The notes beneath the pieces were generated by a model. The model had not been told where the DNA came from. It made no database searches and was given only the letters and a program-made list of their open reading frames with translations. From the NCBI GenBank assembly GCA_022266195.1, contig WHVY01000002.1:8633001-8697000 (forward strand): 64,000 nucleotides of DNA. Direction: 5' to 3'. This DNA is from Tetranychus cinnabarinus (taxonomy: Eukaryota > Arthropoda > Arachnida > Trombidiformes > Tetranychidae). The translations under genes were made by a program, and so were the position numbers. Of the stretch, positions 24,332-39,200 are shown in pieces (position 1 is the stretch's first letter; each line of letters begins with the position of its first letter).

Positions 24332-27300
24332 AACGAAATTAAAATTGGAAACTTGTTACACTCTTTCAACGCTATCTAGAGTTGGTATTCACTCTAATTG
24401 CACCTTAGGTAACCATTTATTTCGTTTCGAACTCATGGGGACAGAGTAGTTGCATTCGGTGTCAGTGGGTTGTCCTGGTCACTGCGAAGATTTGATTTCT
24501 TCAATTTGACTACTTTTTGCAAGTTTTACGTTCATGTATGAAATGGAACCAGCGACTTCCGAAGTCAACTGAACACTAAATTAGGGTTTTCAAAGCAATG
24601 GTAACCATCGGTCATGAAGTGAACAATCGTGTTAGAGTGTTTCAAGTTAGTTCAGCTCTGAATGATCTACATCAAGGAAAATCTATTGATATAATTATCT
24701 GAATCATGGCTAGAAACCAAAATAAATCAGTTCACATCTATATTAAAACAAAGTTGAGGCATCTGCAACTCTTATCTACGTGTATGAATTTCATGATGTT
24801 GACTCGTGGTGCTAGCGAGATTCACGTGTATTGGATTTTACCAGAAATGCATTAAATAGTTCATTTTCACTGTTACATGGGCATTTATTGAGATGCTCAG
24901 GCTTGATCAAAAGGTCGATCCTTATATTCATGGTTTGACTAAAAAACTGCTAACCAATTATACGTTTCATAGCTAGTGTACCTTAACGTTAATTACAGGG
25001 AGCAATTGATAAATTTAAGGATATTTGAGTTTCACATTTATTCAGAAGCTCAATATAATGAAATTGGGTAAACGATTTATTTATCATTTCAAGTCCAATC
25101 AAAGCTAAAATTGGGAGTTCAATTGAAATCGAACCTAAAAATCATACAACCCAAAAACGTCGTCTTGCTGTTATAATCATAGTGGCGAATTTCGTGCTGA
25201 TTCTTTAATATTTAGTCACTTATAAATGAGCAATAGCTTTGAGACTATAAGGAAGGAAAATCAACCTTTAAATCAATAGTCAAATCAAAATACAGCCAAA
25301 GATCAAACTTAGGACCTCAGAAACTCGATAGAATAAAAAATCGGATCAACAGGCTACAACTGTGGGTTAAATGGAACTTGAAATCGACTTTTGTACACAA
25401 TTAAAACTCGCAAGTAACTAAGAAACTTCAATATCAAAGCAAATGATTTGGGATTTCAATGGTTAAGACAAAACTATTGAATCTAATAATGAATTTGAAA
25501 GCAGTGCAAGTGAACACTTATTGAATAATGAATCTCAAGCTTCTCTGTGCTAGAAACTCTTAGTTTTGATAAACGATAGTAAAATTTTATATCTTTTAAC
25601 TAACGACAATTCAGATTTATTTAGTTCTATTAACAAGTAGTTCTCCCGATTATGACTGATCGTAGAGTAGGATACAATCACATCGAAAGCTGCGAATTCT
25701 TAATGAAAAAAGAGCCATCGTCGAAATAAGAAATCCAAAAATTATAATCTTTAGCTTTTGTCAAACTGATGAGATTCCTTTCCTGTATGAGAAAAGCCTT
25801 TCTTTAAGCAACGTAGACACTTTTCGAGTTGAAAGTTGGTACTTTGCTGGTTGTAGCAACGTGAAAGTTAAGTCATTTGTGCAATTTAAAGACTCATCTG
25901 AACGCCAGCCTCTGACAAAAGCGAGTTCAAAGTTAAACTTGGACAATTGAAAAACCAGATTTTCTCATATAACTCTTTACTCTTCGCTATAAAAACCAGG
26001 TTTACATATAATCCTAACCCAACAATAAACCAACAACCAGAATAATTCAAAAAGGTTTTCCCTAACGCAATGGCTTGAAATACGGATTCTGCATTCTCTC
26101 ACCAACCTGAATTCTGATTAACCTACGACTATTTTTCGGATTTGTAGTTCAAAGATGACTTTCGGGCTGATCAGCAATTTTCCTAGAACCCTTTCCATTG
26201 AGCCACAAAAATTTGATGTTCTGACTTTTTATAATTTATTGAATTAGACTATAGATAAAATTTTATGAAAATCTGAATATTAAACTTTTTTCCTGGTATT
26301 TTTAAACTATTACAATAAATTGACGCTTGAACTTTCGTTCTCGTCTTTTAGCGAGACAGTTTAATTTGCTGAAAGTGTTCATGTTAATTTTGATCAATAA
26401 ACAAATAAAAAATCTAAGTTGTTTGGCGAAAACTGCGATTTCATTTTTTCTCCAGCACTGAATATCTTGTAATATCCCATGTTACTGAACATTTATTTTG
26501 AGTGGAAAAAATAATTTCCTTAACCAATTTGGTTGCAAAAACAATCATTATTGTGTTTAAATTGTCAGTTGAACCACTTTATATTAAAAAAGTTACGTCT
26601 TTACAAAACATTTAACTTGAAAGGTTAGAAGAAGAAAAAAGTTTAATAAAATATCAAATTGTGCTTAATGGATATTGTATTCACTTTAGTCAATCGTGAT
26701 AGTTTAAATGACCATTTTTATGTAATAACTCTATAAATATTTAAATGTTAATCGATATATTATAACAGTGTATAACTGTTTGCATTAGAGACTAAAATGT
26801 AAAAAAACAAAATCAATTTGTTTTCCAAAATCGTTAGTAACATCATTACAATCCAATTTAATCATGGTTTATTCAACGTGTGAAAACTTGGAAATCGTCT
26901 TTTCCCAATTTCTATTGGACACCTTCTAACCAAAGAACGGCCTCAATATCCAATGGTTACATTCAAAGGTTTCCAAAAAAAGTTTCGATCAATTGTTCGA
27001 TCATCCATTTAGTCCATTGAATTTTCCATTTTTGTACATTTCGAATAGCAAAAACTCTGAAAAAGAAAATCAAAATTAGTTTAAATTTTCAACAATTTTA
27101 TTTCTATTGAAATCATGGGCAAAAATTTCAAGAAATTGCAATTTCTTAAATTGATTTGATTCCAATAAGTTTCTTTGGTGCATTTTAAATGAATTAATTG
27201 AAGGATGGCTCAATGAGAATGGTGAAAACTGTTAAACTTTTGTATTATCATGAGCAGGAAATTTGCAATGATTAGAAATATTTATTCCATGGAATTGTCA

Positions 27301-29869
27301 GAAAAAGAAGAAGAAATTTATAGATGATTTTTGTTGCCTGTGAATGTGAATCTTGTTGTGTCAACATTTGTTACCAAGTGTAAATGAATAAAAATGGTTA
27401 AAACAGAATCAGATCAAGTCTAACAAAATCAATCAACTTGGATGATGTGAACAAAGTGTCACAATTGAACAAAGGGAAGCTTCATGATGTTGTCTGTATC
27501 TGTTTTCATGATAACTTGTCAAGTTCGTCAATATTCAATGAAAGTGTCACATCTTTATTTATTTCACTTTCCTTTCCTCCCTCCTTCACTCTCATTTGCT
27601 CAACTTTTATCTGTCCGTCAATCAAGAAAAGGCAGCATTTCCAATCAATCATACCAGAATATGAACACAACAAAATTCAATGATAACAAATTTGCTCCTC
27701 AAATACTAATTTTTCATTTTCCATGTGGTCCATCAGATTTTGTGCCATTTTCCCCTTTCCGTTATCAAAATCATTGAATTGTTTCATCTCCAAACGATCA
27801 TTGTAATACATGAGCAACTGCAAAAGAACAAAAAATGAGAAAAAATGAGTAAAACAATAAATTGAATTTTCAGCAACAATTCTACAGTCGAGTATTCCAA
27901 CAGCAATTGAGATGAAATGTTGATATTATACGTTGGCATCTTTCTCATTGGTTAGCTGGTTGTTTCGTTGAACCAAATTGGATTAACTCTTGTTATTAGA
28001 TGCAATTGTCAATAAGTCTCGCTAAATGGTTGGAATCGAAATTTGCAGATTCAGTTCATTAGCTTCTTCAGAAATTTAATCATAAACTTTAAATTTGAAA
28101 TTGCTCAAAATGCTGATATAGTTTTGAACTTAGGTAACTTGGTTTCTTCCAAAGCGAGTGCTGAATGGCAAGGACAGGCCAATCCATTGATCTGCGAAAC
28201 AAATTTGATGAAAACAAATTAGTAGTTCATTCACCGTATGACGTATGTCCAGTTGCATGTTGCTTTGCGAAATTGGTTATTTCCAGATTTGGTTATTCTG
28301 TGAATTTCGATTGAAGTTAGTAAGATTTTAATTCATATTTACAATTATTCGCGACCAAAAAAAGGCAAAAATTTCATTTTCTGCTCATGCAACTATTAAT
28401 TGATAGAAATTTGTTTACTGAACAGCTTTAAACAAAAATCATGATTAATTGAAAACAATTTGATGCTCTGAAGCTTGATAATCAAACCTATGAACCCTTC
28501 GACCCGAAAGAAAAGGATTTACCCAATTCGTCTCTAAACTGTTCCGAGTGTTAATTAAAATTTGAATCCATTTTTGTCAAATTTTTGCATTTTATTTTCA
28601 TTAAGATGTTTTTTTATGGTGAATTTGTTTGGAACTTTCAGGTCAATGGATGATGATTTTGTAAGGATGATGACACAAAAAGATAGGGAAAGAGGTAAAG
28701 ATGAGTGACTTGAAAAGAGATGAACAAGAGAGAAAAAAAGAGTTGTCTATGTAAATTACATGGTATATGGAAGTTTGACTGAGTTTCATTTTTTTCCGTT
28801 TTTGCTTTGATAATGATAATATGCTCGTTCATAATGATGATAATGATAATATTATAAGCAACTAGAGCCACAGAAAGATAGAGACAGATACAAGACAGAG
28901 AGAAAGACAGAAAAGGAAAGAGAGTGAAGAGAGAGAGAGAGAGAGAAAAAGAGTAAGAAGGAGATTTCGAGTGAGAATAGCGTGATTTGGATTAAGCTGA
29001 GTTTGTATATTTTCAGCCAATTATTACAACAATCGCAACATTGAGAAACGAAATGAGATGAAATGAGTAAAAGGAAGAAACAGTGAGTCGAGTGAGGAGA
29101 GAGAAGTGAAGAGTTAGGTGAGTGACAAAAAAAGAGTAAAATGAATGATTCCAAGTTCGAACTTCTCTCGTCATTGGATGTTTCCTCTCTTCACCCAATT
29201 GGTTCAAAATCAATGACTTTCTTTTGCCCACTTTTTCAACATTAAATTTGGTGAAGCAACTTTCGTGTGTTCACCTCACAATTTACCTTGAAAAGTGTGC
29301 AAAAAAAAAGGAAAACATGATTTGCATTTCCAGTGAAACTGAGTGAGCAGAATGTGTGTGAGAGAAGAGAGAAAGAGTTTGAAAGTTTTTAGTTTTTCAT
29401 TAACTTGGAATATTTCACCTTCTTTTTTTTCAGACTCACTCATCCTTCTCATGAGGTTTCCACTTTTTTATACATCATTTTACAGAATATTTATTATAAT
29501 TACAGAATCAATAATTTTCTTCCTCTTTTCTCATTCATCTTTTTTTTCTCGTCCTTTTTGTTTGTTCCTTTGCTTTTTCCTTTTTGCCTTTGCCATCTTC
29601 ATCATCTTCCTCCTTCTTTCTCCTCCTTCTCATTTGCACTTTAGCTTGGTTGTACTCGCATTGATGCTCATTTTATGTTGCATTTTGATGTTACTTTTAC
29701 GCTTTGCTTTTATATCATCTTTTTATATTATAATTTGGATAGAAATTTGTTTTTTTGCTTTTTTTCGCGTTTTCTTCTTCTTCCTCCTTTGCGTTTTTTG
29801 TTGCTTTTTGCTGATGCTTACAGGTCAACGTTTCGTTGATGCACTTTTCGCATTTCACTGTTTTCTTCC
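24332..29869. other. Scr 3' flank, intergenic
   Basis: No gene is supported. The region downstream of Scr holds unique AT-rich DNA, then from about 27.5 kb pyrimidine- and purine-rich simple sequence. The large frame at 29343-29975 (plus, 210 codons of Phe/Leu/Ile/Ser) is antisense to the Scr 3' end and comes from TTC/CTT tracts. A poly(A)-type AATAAA (minus) also lies at 29490-29495. Confidence 0.45.
25980..26140 (+). repeat. Diverged dispersed repeat, copy 1
   Basis: CCAACAATAAACC followed about 95-115 bases later by AACCTGAATTCTGATTAACC recurs in the same order and orientation at about 63205-63370. The spacing differs slightly and the intervening sequence is only partly alignable. This points to an old interspersed repeat. 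Confidence 0.5.
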
Positions 29870-29875
29870 TTTATT
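29870..29875 (-). terminator. Scr: Candidate Scr polyadenylation signal AATAAA
   Basis: TTTATT on the plus strand is AATAAA on the minus strand, about 62 bases after the Scr stop codon. A second AATAAA is at 29490-29495. Usage cannot be judged from sequence. Confidence 0.35.
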
Positions 29876-29936
29876 TTGTTTCTCCTTTGCTTTCATATAT
29901 TCAATAATAATTATAATAATAATAATAATATCAATA

Positions 29937-30241
29937 TTATGCTTTTGTTTCTCCATGATGGTGAAGATGGTGTAGATGATGATGCGACTCGGGTCCTAAC
30001 GTTAATTGAGGCATATGAGGAGGAACCATGCTGGAACTTTTATGCTCTTTCTTCCACTTCATTCGTCGATTTTGAAACCAAATCTTGATCTGTCTTTCAC
30101 TCAGGCAAAGTGAATGAGCAATTTCAATACGCCGACGACGGGTTAAATAACGATTATAATGAAACTCTTTTTCCAGTTCCAGGGTTTGATATCGAGTGTA
30201 CGATGTCCGCTGTCTTTTAGTTTCACCCATTGCATTGACTC
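29937..30241 (-). CDS. Scr: Sex combs reduced, exon 2 (homeodomain)
   Basis: This exon encodes the DNA-binding half of Scr. The acceptor is CACTTAG before GAGTCAATGC, and the first two bases complete a split codon (Arg) with exon 1. Residues 256-315 of the 349-residue protein are the homeodomain, starting TKRQRTSYTR and ending RRMKWKKEH. It has Gln50, Asn51 and Trp56. The upstream VNAMGETKRQR and the KWKKEH ending are the Scr/Hox5 signature and exclude ftz and Antp. A 34-residue tail follows, with His-rich HHHLHHLHHH, and a stop at 29937. The usual KMAS-type motif after the homeodomain is changed to KSSS. Scr specifies labial-equivalent and anterior leg or pedipalp-region segment identity in arthropods; in this animal that role is inferred. 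Confidence 0.96.
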
Positions 30242-33200
30242 CTAAGTGACAAGAAAACAAGAAAAAATCATTAGAAGGCGAATAAATAATGAACCAGAAA
30301 AAAGGTCAAATTTTAGAGAAAATAATTTCTCCTCAATGTAAACTTTTCACTTTCATCCAGATGCACATTGACCATTAACTGAGTGACCATTATTTTTCCA
30401 ATTATCATCATCTTAATGTGATCAAAGTTTTTCTACCTCATTAGTTGATAAGGTAGAAAGAAGGTAAAAAAGGTCAAGAAGGAAAAAAATCTTTTACCAC
30501 TTCTGTTGACCATTTTTCGCTTGGACTAGAAGAAGAAGAATTTTTTTTTACCAAAAGCTGGTCAATAAATGGTCAAAAGTAAAACTCAAACAGGACGACA
30601 CACATTCGAATAGCCTTAGTTAATATTTGAAAGTTTAATTTATGACATTTTACTGACCATAACTTTTTCACCCTTTTCTCTTTGCTCTCTTTACTCTTTC
30701 ACTTTTTACCTTTTACCTTGTTGAATCAAGGAAAGGAACGAAAAGAAAAGTTTTCACTGAAAAGATGTACATTGGCATGATGCTTTCCTCTTCAGCTGAT
30801 AACCCGCTGTTTTATGTTTAAAATTTTTTATTGCAGGTAACATGTTTTTATTCATGTGTTTACTATCATCATTAAAATATCATTTTTATCATCACTGTTT
30901 GACTCTAAATGACGCTTTTTGCCGAGGCAACATTTTAATACTTTTATTGTTGCTAACAAACTTTCCTTTCTTTGAAAGGTTCTTCTGTGTTAAGCCAAAA
31001 ATAAATGGCTATGGCTACTTAACAAGGTGAATCAAGGTGAATATTTACATGGAGCAAGAAAAAAGAAGAGTCACAATTTAGCTTCAGGTATTAATAAACA
31101 TTGTCAAAGAAGAAGAAGAAGAAGAAATGTGAAAAGAGAAACATTGTACGGCTGTTAATAAAACCTCAAAAATTAAGGACACAACCGGAACCTTTGCAAG
31201 TCTAAAGTTACTGTAAAGGGGTTAAATAGGCTGAGGAACCATAAAAACTTCAGGTGAACTTAAGATACCATGAAAATATCATTTGCACGCTGTTTCACCT
31301 TTCTTCTGTTCTTCTTTGCTTTTGTTTTCTTTCTTTTCTTTTTCCTGGTCAATGGTGTTGTCCAGTGAACAGCAAAAGATGAGAAACTATTGAACAATTT
31401 TTTGATTAATTATCACTTCTTTTGATAAATTAATTTCTGTCTCTTTTTTTGGCCAGCTTTTATTCAACCTTTTCATTCCCATCTTTGCAACAATAATTTT
31501 GGGTTAACACAAAAATGCAATTTGAGGTCAACAATAAATGATTGGAAACAGTTAATGATTAAAGGTGAAAAGAGGTGAAAAGGTATTGATTAAAAAAAGA
31601 GAAAGAAGAGAAGAAGAAGAGGAAAATGTAAATAATATTTAATTCACCATCAACTTTGATTATTGATTACAAGTGTAAACTTTGATTACTATTTATTGCC
31701 ATTTATTGGGTTAACAATTGGATTGTCAATTGATCACAACTTTTACTCTGATTAATTACCCAAGAGAGAGAGAGAGGTTTGTATTTGTCTTGACCCAATA
31801 AGGTGTAAAGGTTTAATTGGTTGAAACCCATTTGTTTGTTGCATTTAACTGTCTATAAATCAACGGTAAAGAAGCAAATGGTCAAAATTAAAATGTTTAA
31901 ATTGATATTAAAAGGCAACGAAAGGTAAAGAAGGCAAACTGAAAAGGTTAAAGAATAAACGAAAACACAGAAAAAAAAACAATTTTCTGTGACTAAATGA
32001 TCTCAATTAATTCACTAATTGTAATTAAACTTTGCTCATTCAACTTTTCTCTATTCATCTTGCTTCACTACCTAATAGCATTGGAATGATAAATAATTTA
32101 CCTTGAAATTAAATATACAATCAACATTACATCAACTGTAAATGCATTTTTGATAATAATAAATTGCATTTTTCTTCTTCTTCTTCTTCTTCTTTTCTTC
32201 ATCTTTCTCATTCTCAACACCAACATCAAAATGAGCAACAACAGCAAGATGAAGAAGATGAAGAAGAAGCAAAAAAAGGATCCAAAGTTACTATTTACAA
32301 TTTACCTTTGTTCTTGGTGAAAGAGAGACACAGAAGAGGATAAATAAGTGACTCGATGAACATCATGATAATAAATAACTGTCACTTCGCTTTCCTCTTT
32401 CATCTTCCTTTACCATCTTCCCCATCCTTCTCATGCAAAATTAGGCATTTTACATGAACCTTCTTTTCTCCTTTTCATCTCTCACTTTCACCCAGTCGAC
32501 AGTCTCTCTCTCTCTCTCAATCTCACTTTTCTCTCTTTCTTTCCACTCTTCATCAATTCAAAGTTTTCCTGTTTTCCTCTGGTTCCATTTTTTTGTTTTG
32601 TTTCCTTTCAGTTTGCCTAATATATAAATGACTTAAAAGAGCTTGAACAGCTCCTCATCACTTTTGTCTACTTCTTCATCATTCTCATCATTCTCTTCTT
32701 CATCATCATCATCTTTGCTGTATCTTTCCACTCTTCTCTCTCTCTTCCATCATCCTCTTTCTCTCCTCCTCTTCCTAATTATCTGTCTATTCATCTTCAC
32801 CATTCAACTATTATCTATAAATATAAAGTCTCTTTTTTTTCTCTTCCAATTTTCATTCTCTTCTGTAAACTTTTCAAGCGACTTTACTCGACAATTTGTT
32901 CAATCTCTTCATGAAACTGCAACTCTTTTGGTCAATAGTTACCTTTCAATGTTACCTTTGCTTTTAATTTGCTCATGTTAAACAAGAGGCAATCATTTTT
33001 CATCCAAACAGTAATTCATCTTTTCCCTTCTTCCAACCTTCTCATCTTCATCTCATCAGTCTGGTGAACTTTAACAACAACAGAAGCAACATGGAAACAT
33101 TTGATTGGAACAGAATTTTTGCTCAAAGAATTGTTCAAAGAAGAAAAGGTGAAGACGAAAAAGAAGAAGAAGAAGAAGAGAGTCAAAAGTAAAGCTCAAA

Positions 33201-36200
33201 CAGCATCAACAATCAACAATAGGAAAAAGGGGAGAGAGGAATGAACGAGGAAAAAGAGAAGGAAAATGAACATTCCTTTCGATGAAAAGGAACGCAACAG
33301 TCAAAAGATAAAGCTTTTTGATGAAGATAAAGACGAAGATGAGAAATGATGAACAAGAGGAAAAAAAAGGTGAATGAATGTGAAAGATAGGAAAATCGAC
33401 AAGCTTTCTCTTCTTTTCTCTGTTTTTTTTTGTCATGTCGATCAGCAATTTTCATTGGAAAGGAATGAAAAACAGAATTGGAAGAAAAGGTATCTCGATG
33501 ATGATAAAGATGACGAAGAAGAGAAAAGACGAGAGAAAAAAAAACAAAACAAAACAAAATATATTTGGATCAATACAAAGATCTATACAAAACATGTAAA
33601 AGTTTTTTCCCTTTTTTTCGCTGCTTTTTTCATTCTTAACCTCACTCACCTTCTTTATATCATATCTACACGCTACAGATTTTCACACTTGGATGAAACT
33701 CAATTTTATCGGTTATTTTGGTAGGATTCCATTCTCTATCCTCTTCATCATCATCATCTTCCCCTTTTGCATCATCATTTTCATCATTTCTTCTATAACT
33801 TTTCATTCTGACCTTTCATTTACAGTCTGTCAACCAACACAGAACACATTTTCTCTTCTCTTTTTTTCTTCTTCTTCTTGTTGCTGTTTCATGATTATGA
33901 TGATGATAATGATGATAATGAAGAAAGTCCTTCTTTTTCCTCCTCCTCTTCAATTTTCTCCTTTACTCTCTTTCATCATTAAACAACACTTGATATTATT
34001 CCATACACACACATCATGTGATAATAATCCTTTTTTTTCACTGGAATTCCATGAAGAAGAAGAAGAGAGAAAAAAAGCAAAGAAAAAAAAACAGATGATG
34101 ATTCTTATAAAGATTGAAATGATTAAAGGGAAAAAAGGGAAAACAAAATTATCTCAATTGGAATCGATTCAATCAGTAACAACTAAACAAAGAAAAGGAT
34201 GAGAAATGAAGACGAAATAAGACACAACTTGCAAGAACAATGAGCTTATTTATCAACTTGAAACTCAAACAAATGTTCACTTTTCAAATGGTTTCGCAGT
34301 TTGATTCAACTTTGAGGTTAGAAGGAAAAGAGTGGCGAAAAAAACAGAATCCCAGACACATGGGGTAATAGTCCAGTTTTATTGCCCTTTTGGGTCCGGT
34401 AACATTTTTGGCCAACACTAAGCGTCTAAACGATGGACAAAACTCTTGGCTTAGCATCAATTAGCAATAAGAAGCAGAGGAAAAGGGTTAAACGTTTTGC
34501 TCTCAGAACACAGAGTTTCGCCAAAGTTTATCAAAAATTAAATCTCTTCTCATCTTTACTCCTTATTTATGTTCAATGTTACAGAATGACAATTGAGTGA
34601 TAAAAACAAAACAACAGGAACCAAACTGTGAACGTTTTGTAAAAGTCAAAAGAGCAAAGTTAACTTGTTAGTTCCGTTTCATTGTTTGAAAGTTTTGGGT
34701 CATTTAGATGAGCAAAACGTTTCTTTTTGCGGACTTTGTTTCTTCAAAACTCTAAAGGCGATTCTGAAATAACGCGAAAATCTGAGAAATAGAAAGCTAA
34801 AAATAGCTCGGTCAAATTGTAGGGTCAAAAAAGAGACTTGAGAGTTTCTCAATTTTTAAGCAAAAAAAAGTGACCAAACATGGTCAGTTTAAGGGTTTCA
34901 CTCTAATGGAGTTAATTGATTCACTTTTTTTAATGGATGCTTGACAAAATGGAGAAAATTAGTTAACATGGCGATTGCCATCAATATCATTATGAAATCA
35001 TCTGATAAAAATAACTCCAATTGAAAGCACTTTTCATCTTATCATCATCGCTCTTCATCATTTTCTTGTCTTTCCATTTAATACATTGTAAATTTTTCTC
35101 TCACTTAACTAATCCCATTAATTTTGATTTATCAACTTTCATACTTGGCTTGCCAATTAACCAACTGTATGAACTCAACATGAAAAAGATGATGAGAAGA
35201 AGAAGAAGAAAAAAATATCAAAATGAACAAATCTAAACTGAACAATTATTGCAGTCAAAGTGAGCCAAAAGCGGCAACAACTGAAAACTCATCAGCCAAG
35301 ATGAAGTAAAATGTTTCTAAAAGAAAAGACGAGAAGATGAAAGGATGAAGAGTAAATATGAGCGAGAGAAGAGGCAAAAACTAACAAATCATATTTTAAG
35401 TCCAATTTAGTTAACCTTCAAAAATCGTCTCGTGTATAGGGTTTGGCCTTGTTTGGTTACTCTTATTGGCTGTTCATCTCAAGACTCAAGAAATATGATT
35501 GACAGAAAAGGAAAGAAAAAAAGGCAAAAATTCATATTTTAGCCCTTTGCTGTTGTGTTTGCCTTCGCCCAACAAAATTTTTTGCCTCTCGTTAGCAAAT
35601 ATTAATAAAATATTATTATTAGCTTTTGACTTTTGTTTCACAAACCCAAAGTGTCGCACAACAACAATCAAGGTAACCACAAAAGATTGAAATGAGATTA
35701 TATTCAGACCTACAAGGTGTAATCATGTTGACTGGGAGGTAATAGCAACTCGGAGAAGGAAAAAGAATAAGAAAAATTAATTATTTTCTTCAGGTCCATT
35801 CGACGGTGATGATGATTATGATGATAATGATGATGAGGCAGTGAGATGCATATCAATGGGGAAAAGACACACATTTTTTTATAGCTTCTCGGGACAACAA
35901 AAGAGCGCAACTTTCAATCATTTACTCAACCAACCTTAATTAGAAGAGCTGTTTAAATGTACATAAAAATGTCTAAATGTGAAAACAAAACACAAATACT
36001 AACCCAAAGTTTTCTGTCCCATTCTTTCATTTCACATTTTTCCTCTTTCTTTCCTTTCTTTTTGCTTCCCTCGTCATCATTCCCATTCTGTCCTCATTGA
36101 CATTTGTATCATGTACTTTAACCAATTAGGAACAATTTTCATTTGGATTGTCTCCAACTCTATATTAATGTTTCAAGTTTTATTTTTTACTCTTTTTTCG

Positions 36201-39200
36201 TCTTCTTCTTCTTCTTCCTCTTTCTTTTCATCTTTCTCTTTCCAGTCTTGAGAGGTTGTTCATTGAAACAATATTTAAACATATAACAGGGTTACCACAC
36301 TTGGAATGAATTATGTTGATGTTGAAGCGAAATTAATAACGATAAAAGTAATGATGATGGTAATGATAATAATAAATTAACTTTTACAGGTAAGATAATG
36401 TTTGTTTTGAGGGTTTTGTTGGAGCAGGCAAAATGATAAACAGTTGACAATAAATATGAGAAATGAGGGGAGAATGGAAAAGAGATTGAAATCAATTTTA
36501 GCCTTTTATTAATAAGATTATTATTTATTCACTGAACAGCTCACAGTTATTTGTTGTAATTAATTGTTCAACAAATTGGGTAACATAAGGTTCCATGACA
36601 TTCAAGTGCAACCTAACAGTGTCTCTGTATTGGCTAAGTGTGTGTGTTTGCTGAGTGTTTCAATTTGCATTTTGCATTTTTTTGTAATTTTTTTTTCTTC
36701 TTCTCTTGTTCCAGTCTAACGTGTTAAGTGAAAAAATATTATTTTTTTATAGATTGAATGAACCAGAATAATTTGAAAGCAACCAGAATTGATAGAAGAG
36801 AGAGAGAGAGAGAGAGCAATGGAAAAGGCAAAATATTGTACAGAGTAGGAAGAAAATGATGATGGAGAAGGAAGATGAAGATGAAAGAAAATGGATAAAA
36901 GAGTTTGTTGATATGAAATATGCACTGAGCCGGGAAAAGAAACTGTCAGTCAAGGTTACTTTAAAAGTAAAAAAGGTATAAGAAGAAAGATGCACGACTG
37001 AAGATGTTGTTGATGATGATGGAAAGATGAGGAGAAGAGTAAGTGATAGAGAAGAAAAGGTAATGGAGAAGGATGATGAAAATGATGAAGATGGTGATGA
37101 TGATGGTTGCAAATGGAAGGAATATGGAAGTGTTTGGTGAAAATGATGAAAAAGTCTGATTTGGAAGATGAAGGCGAACAAGAAGACTTTGAAAGTTGAC
37201 TGACGAGAGAAGGATCAGAAGGAACAAAATTTACCAAAGAGTAAGGGCGGATGCAAAAACCAGAAAAAATTGGATGAAAGAGAGAAAAAAGAAGATGATG
37301 AAGAAGGTAATGGAGAAAGATGATGAAGAGTGGAAAGAAGGGAATATGGTTACAGAAGTGTTTGTGTTGATGGAGAGAGAGAGGAAGAGAGAGAGAGAGA
37401 GTAGGACTTTAGTTGCAAGTTGACTGACGAGAGAAGCTTCAGAAGGCAGCATTTACCAAGGAGTAAGGGTGGATGCAAAACCAGAAAAAATTGGATAAGA
37501 GAGACAGATGAGAGAGAGAGAAGATGAAGATGACGAGAAAGAAATGATGAAGAGAGAGAGAGAGAGAGAAAAGGGAAAAGAAAGAAAATCAATATATCAC
37601 AATTTATTTTTCAAGTCATACAGAGATGGATTTGAATATTATTGGTGGATAAGGTTTGATATGTAAAAGTATTGAGCCGATCAATAAGAGGTGCGTGCAA
37701 CCCAAAAAGTCCTCTCAGTCTGTATTTTTGGTCTTTTTTGTTCAGTCTCTTGCTTCTGCTTTTTACCATGTTTGTTTGTCTTACTCATTTTTCAAAGAAC
37801 AAGATAAACCTTTTTTTCCCATTATAATCAAATTGAATCATTGTCTTTTTATCTTCACTGTCTCTCTCTCTCAGTATTTGATGTTGAAAATGATAGACAA
37901 TAGCCACACACAGTACATGGAGAGTCGAGAAACGTCAACAGAGCAACAGAGATACAGCAATAGCAACAGCAGCAGGAGAAGCAATAAAAACATCAAAACA
38001 AAAGTCAAGAAACTGGCTTATCATTTGCGTATTTTTATCCCAAAGGTTTGCCGACACCCGATGGTTAAAGTTGCCTTTTGGCCTTCTTTTTCACTTTTCC
38101 CATTATGACAGGTTTGTTTTATTTGGTCAAATCTCTTCTTCTTTTTTTTAATGAACGTCGACTTATTTACAGGAAATTGGTCCAATTTGAATTTTTGTTT
38201 CTTGATATCACCAATGATATGGATAAAATGTGGATGAGGAGGAGAGGGAGGAGAAGGAGGCGGAGGAGGATTGAAGGAATAAAGGGAAAGATGAACATCT
38301 TCAGATGGCAAGGCTTTTGGTCAAAAGAGAGACACTTAATGGTGGAAACTCTTTTCTTGCTCTAATGAAATGATGATCAACAAAAGAGGACAGAAACAGA
38401 CAGACTTATTGGATATGATTGAAGAAATGTTGAATGAGAAAAGAAAGTGAATGATGATCATGTTTAATGATGATGCTGATAATGGTAATTTTGGGATGAA
38501 TCTTTTTCTATTTTTTTGCCTTTTTTTGCTTCTCTTTTTGCTTTACTTTTTCGAAGCGTGTTTGGTCAAAGTTAAACCAGAAATGATCATCTTAGATCAT
38601 CCATAATCTTTTACTCCAAAACTATATTAAGAATAGAACATCATTTGAAAAAAGAAGAAGAAGAAGATGAACAAGAGAAAACTGATGATGATAATGATGA
38701 TGGTGGAAGAGGATATTTTGTTTTGATATAGCTTAAGGGTCCAAATGAAAGTTGCGAGATATAAAAGATCCAGAGAGAGAGAGAGAAACGAGGACAGTAG
38801 AAGAAGAAGCGAAAATTGAAGTTAAATGTATGAAAAGGAATTGGTTGGGTGTGGAAGATGAAAATGATGAAGAAAAAAGAAAAGATGAAGTAAAGGAAGA
38901 TGATGATCAAGAATCCCAGGCCAAATGACACCATTTTGCTTTTGATGCAAGAAAATGTTGCCTCAATAAAGTGATCATAATTGTTATCACATCTATTTGT
39001 TGGTATAAAAAAAAGTGAAAAATGTTGCGTCAAGGTTGTATTCATTTTGCAAAAGGCAATTGAAAAAGTTGGTTGAAACTGATTCCTATTCAAAATGTCT
39101 TCTCAGCTCATCTTTATTCCTTTCTACTTTTCTCCATGAAATTTGATAACATTTTCCATGAGAAGAAAAACGTTTATTTTTCTTCAACTTGGAAAGCCTT

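Noticed and set aside
29343..29975. 210-codon plus-strand open frame
   Set aside because: It is a Phe/Leu/Ile/Ser translation of pyrimidine tracts, partly antisense to the real Scr exon 2.
33693..34202. 169-codon plus-strand open frame in the Scr intron
   Set aside because: Composition follows TTC, TCATCA and GAAGAA repeats; no domain, no splice logic, and it lies inside an intron of the other strand.
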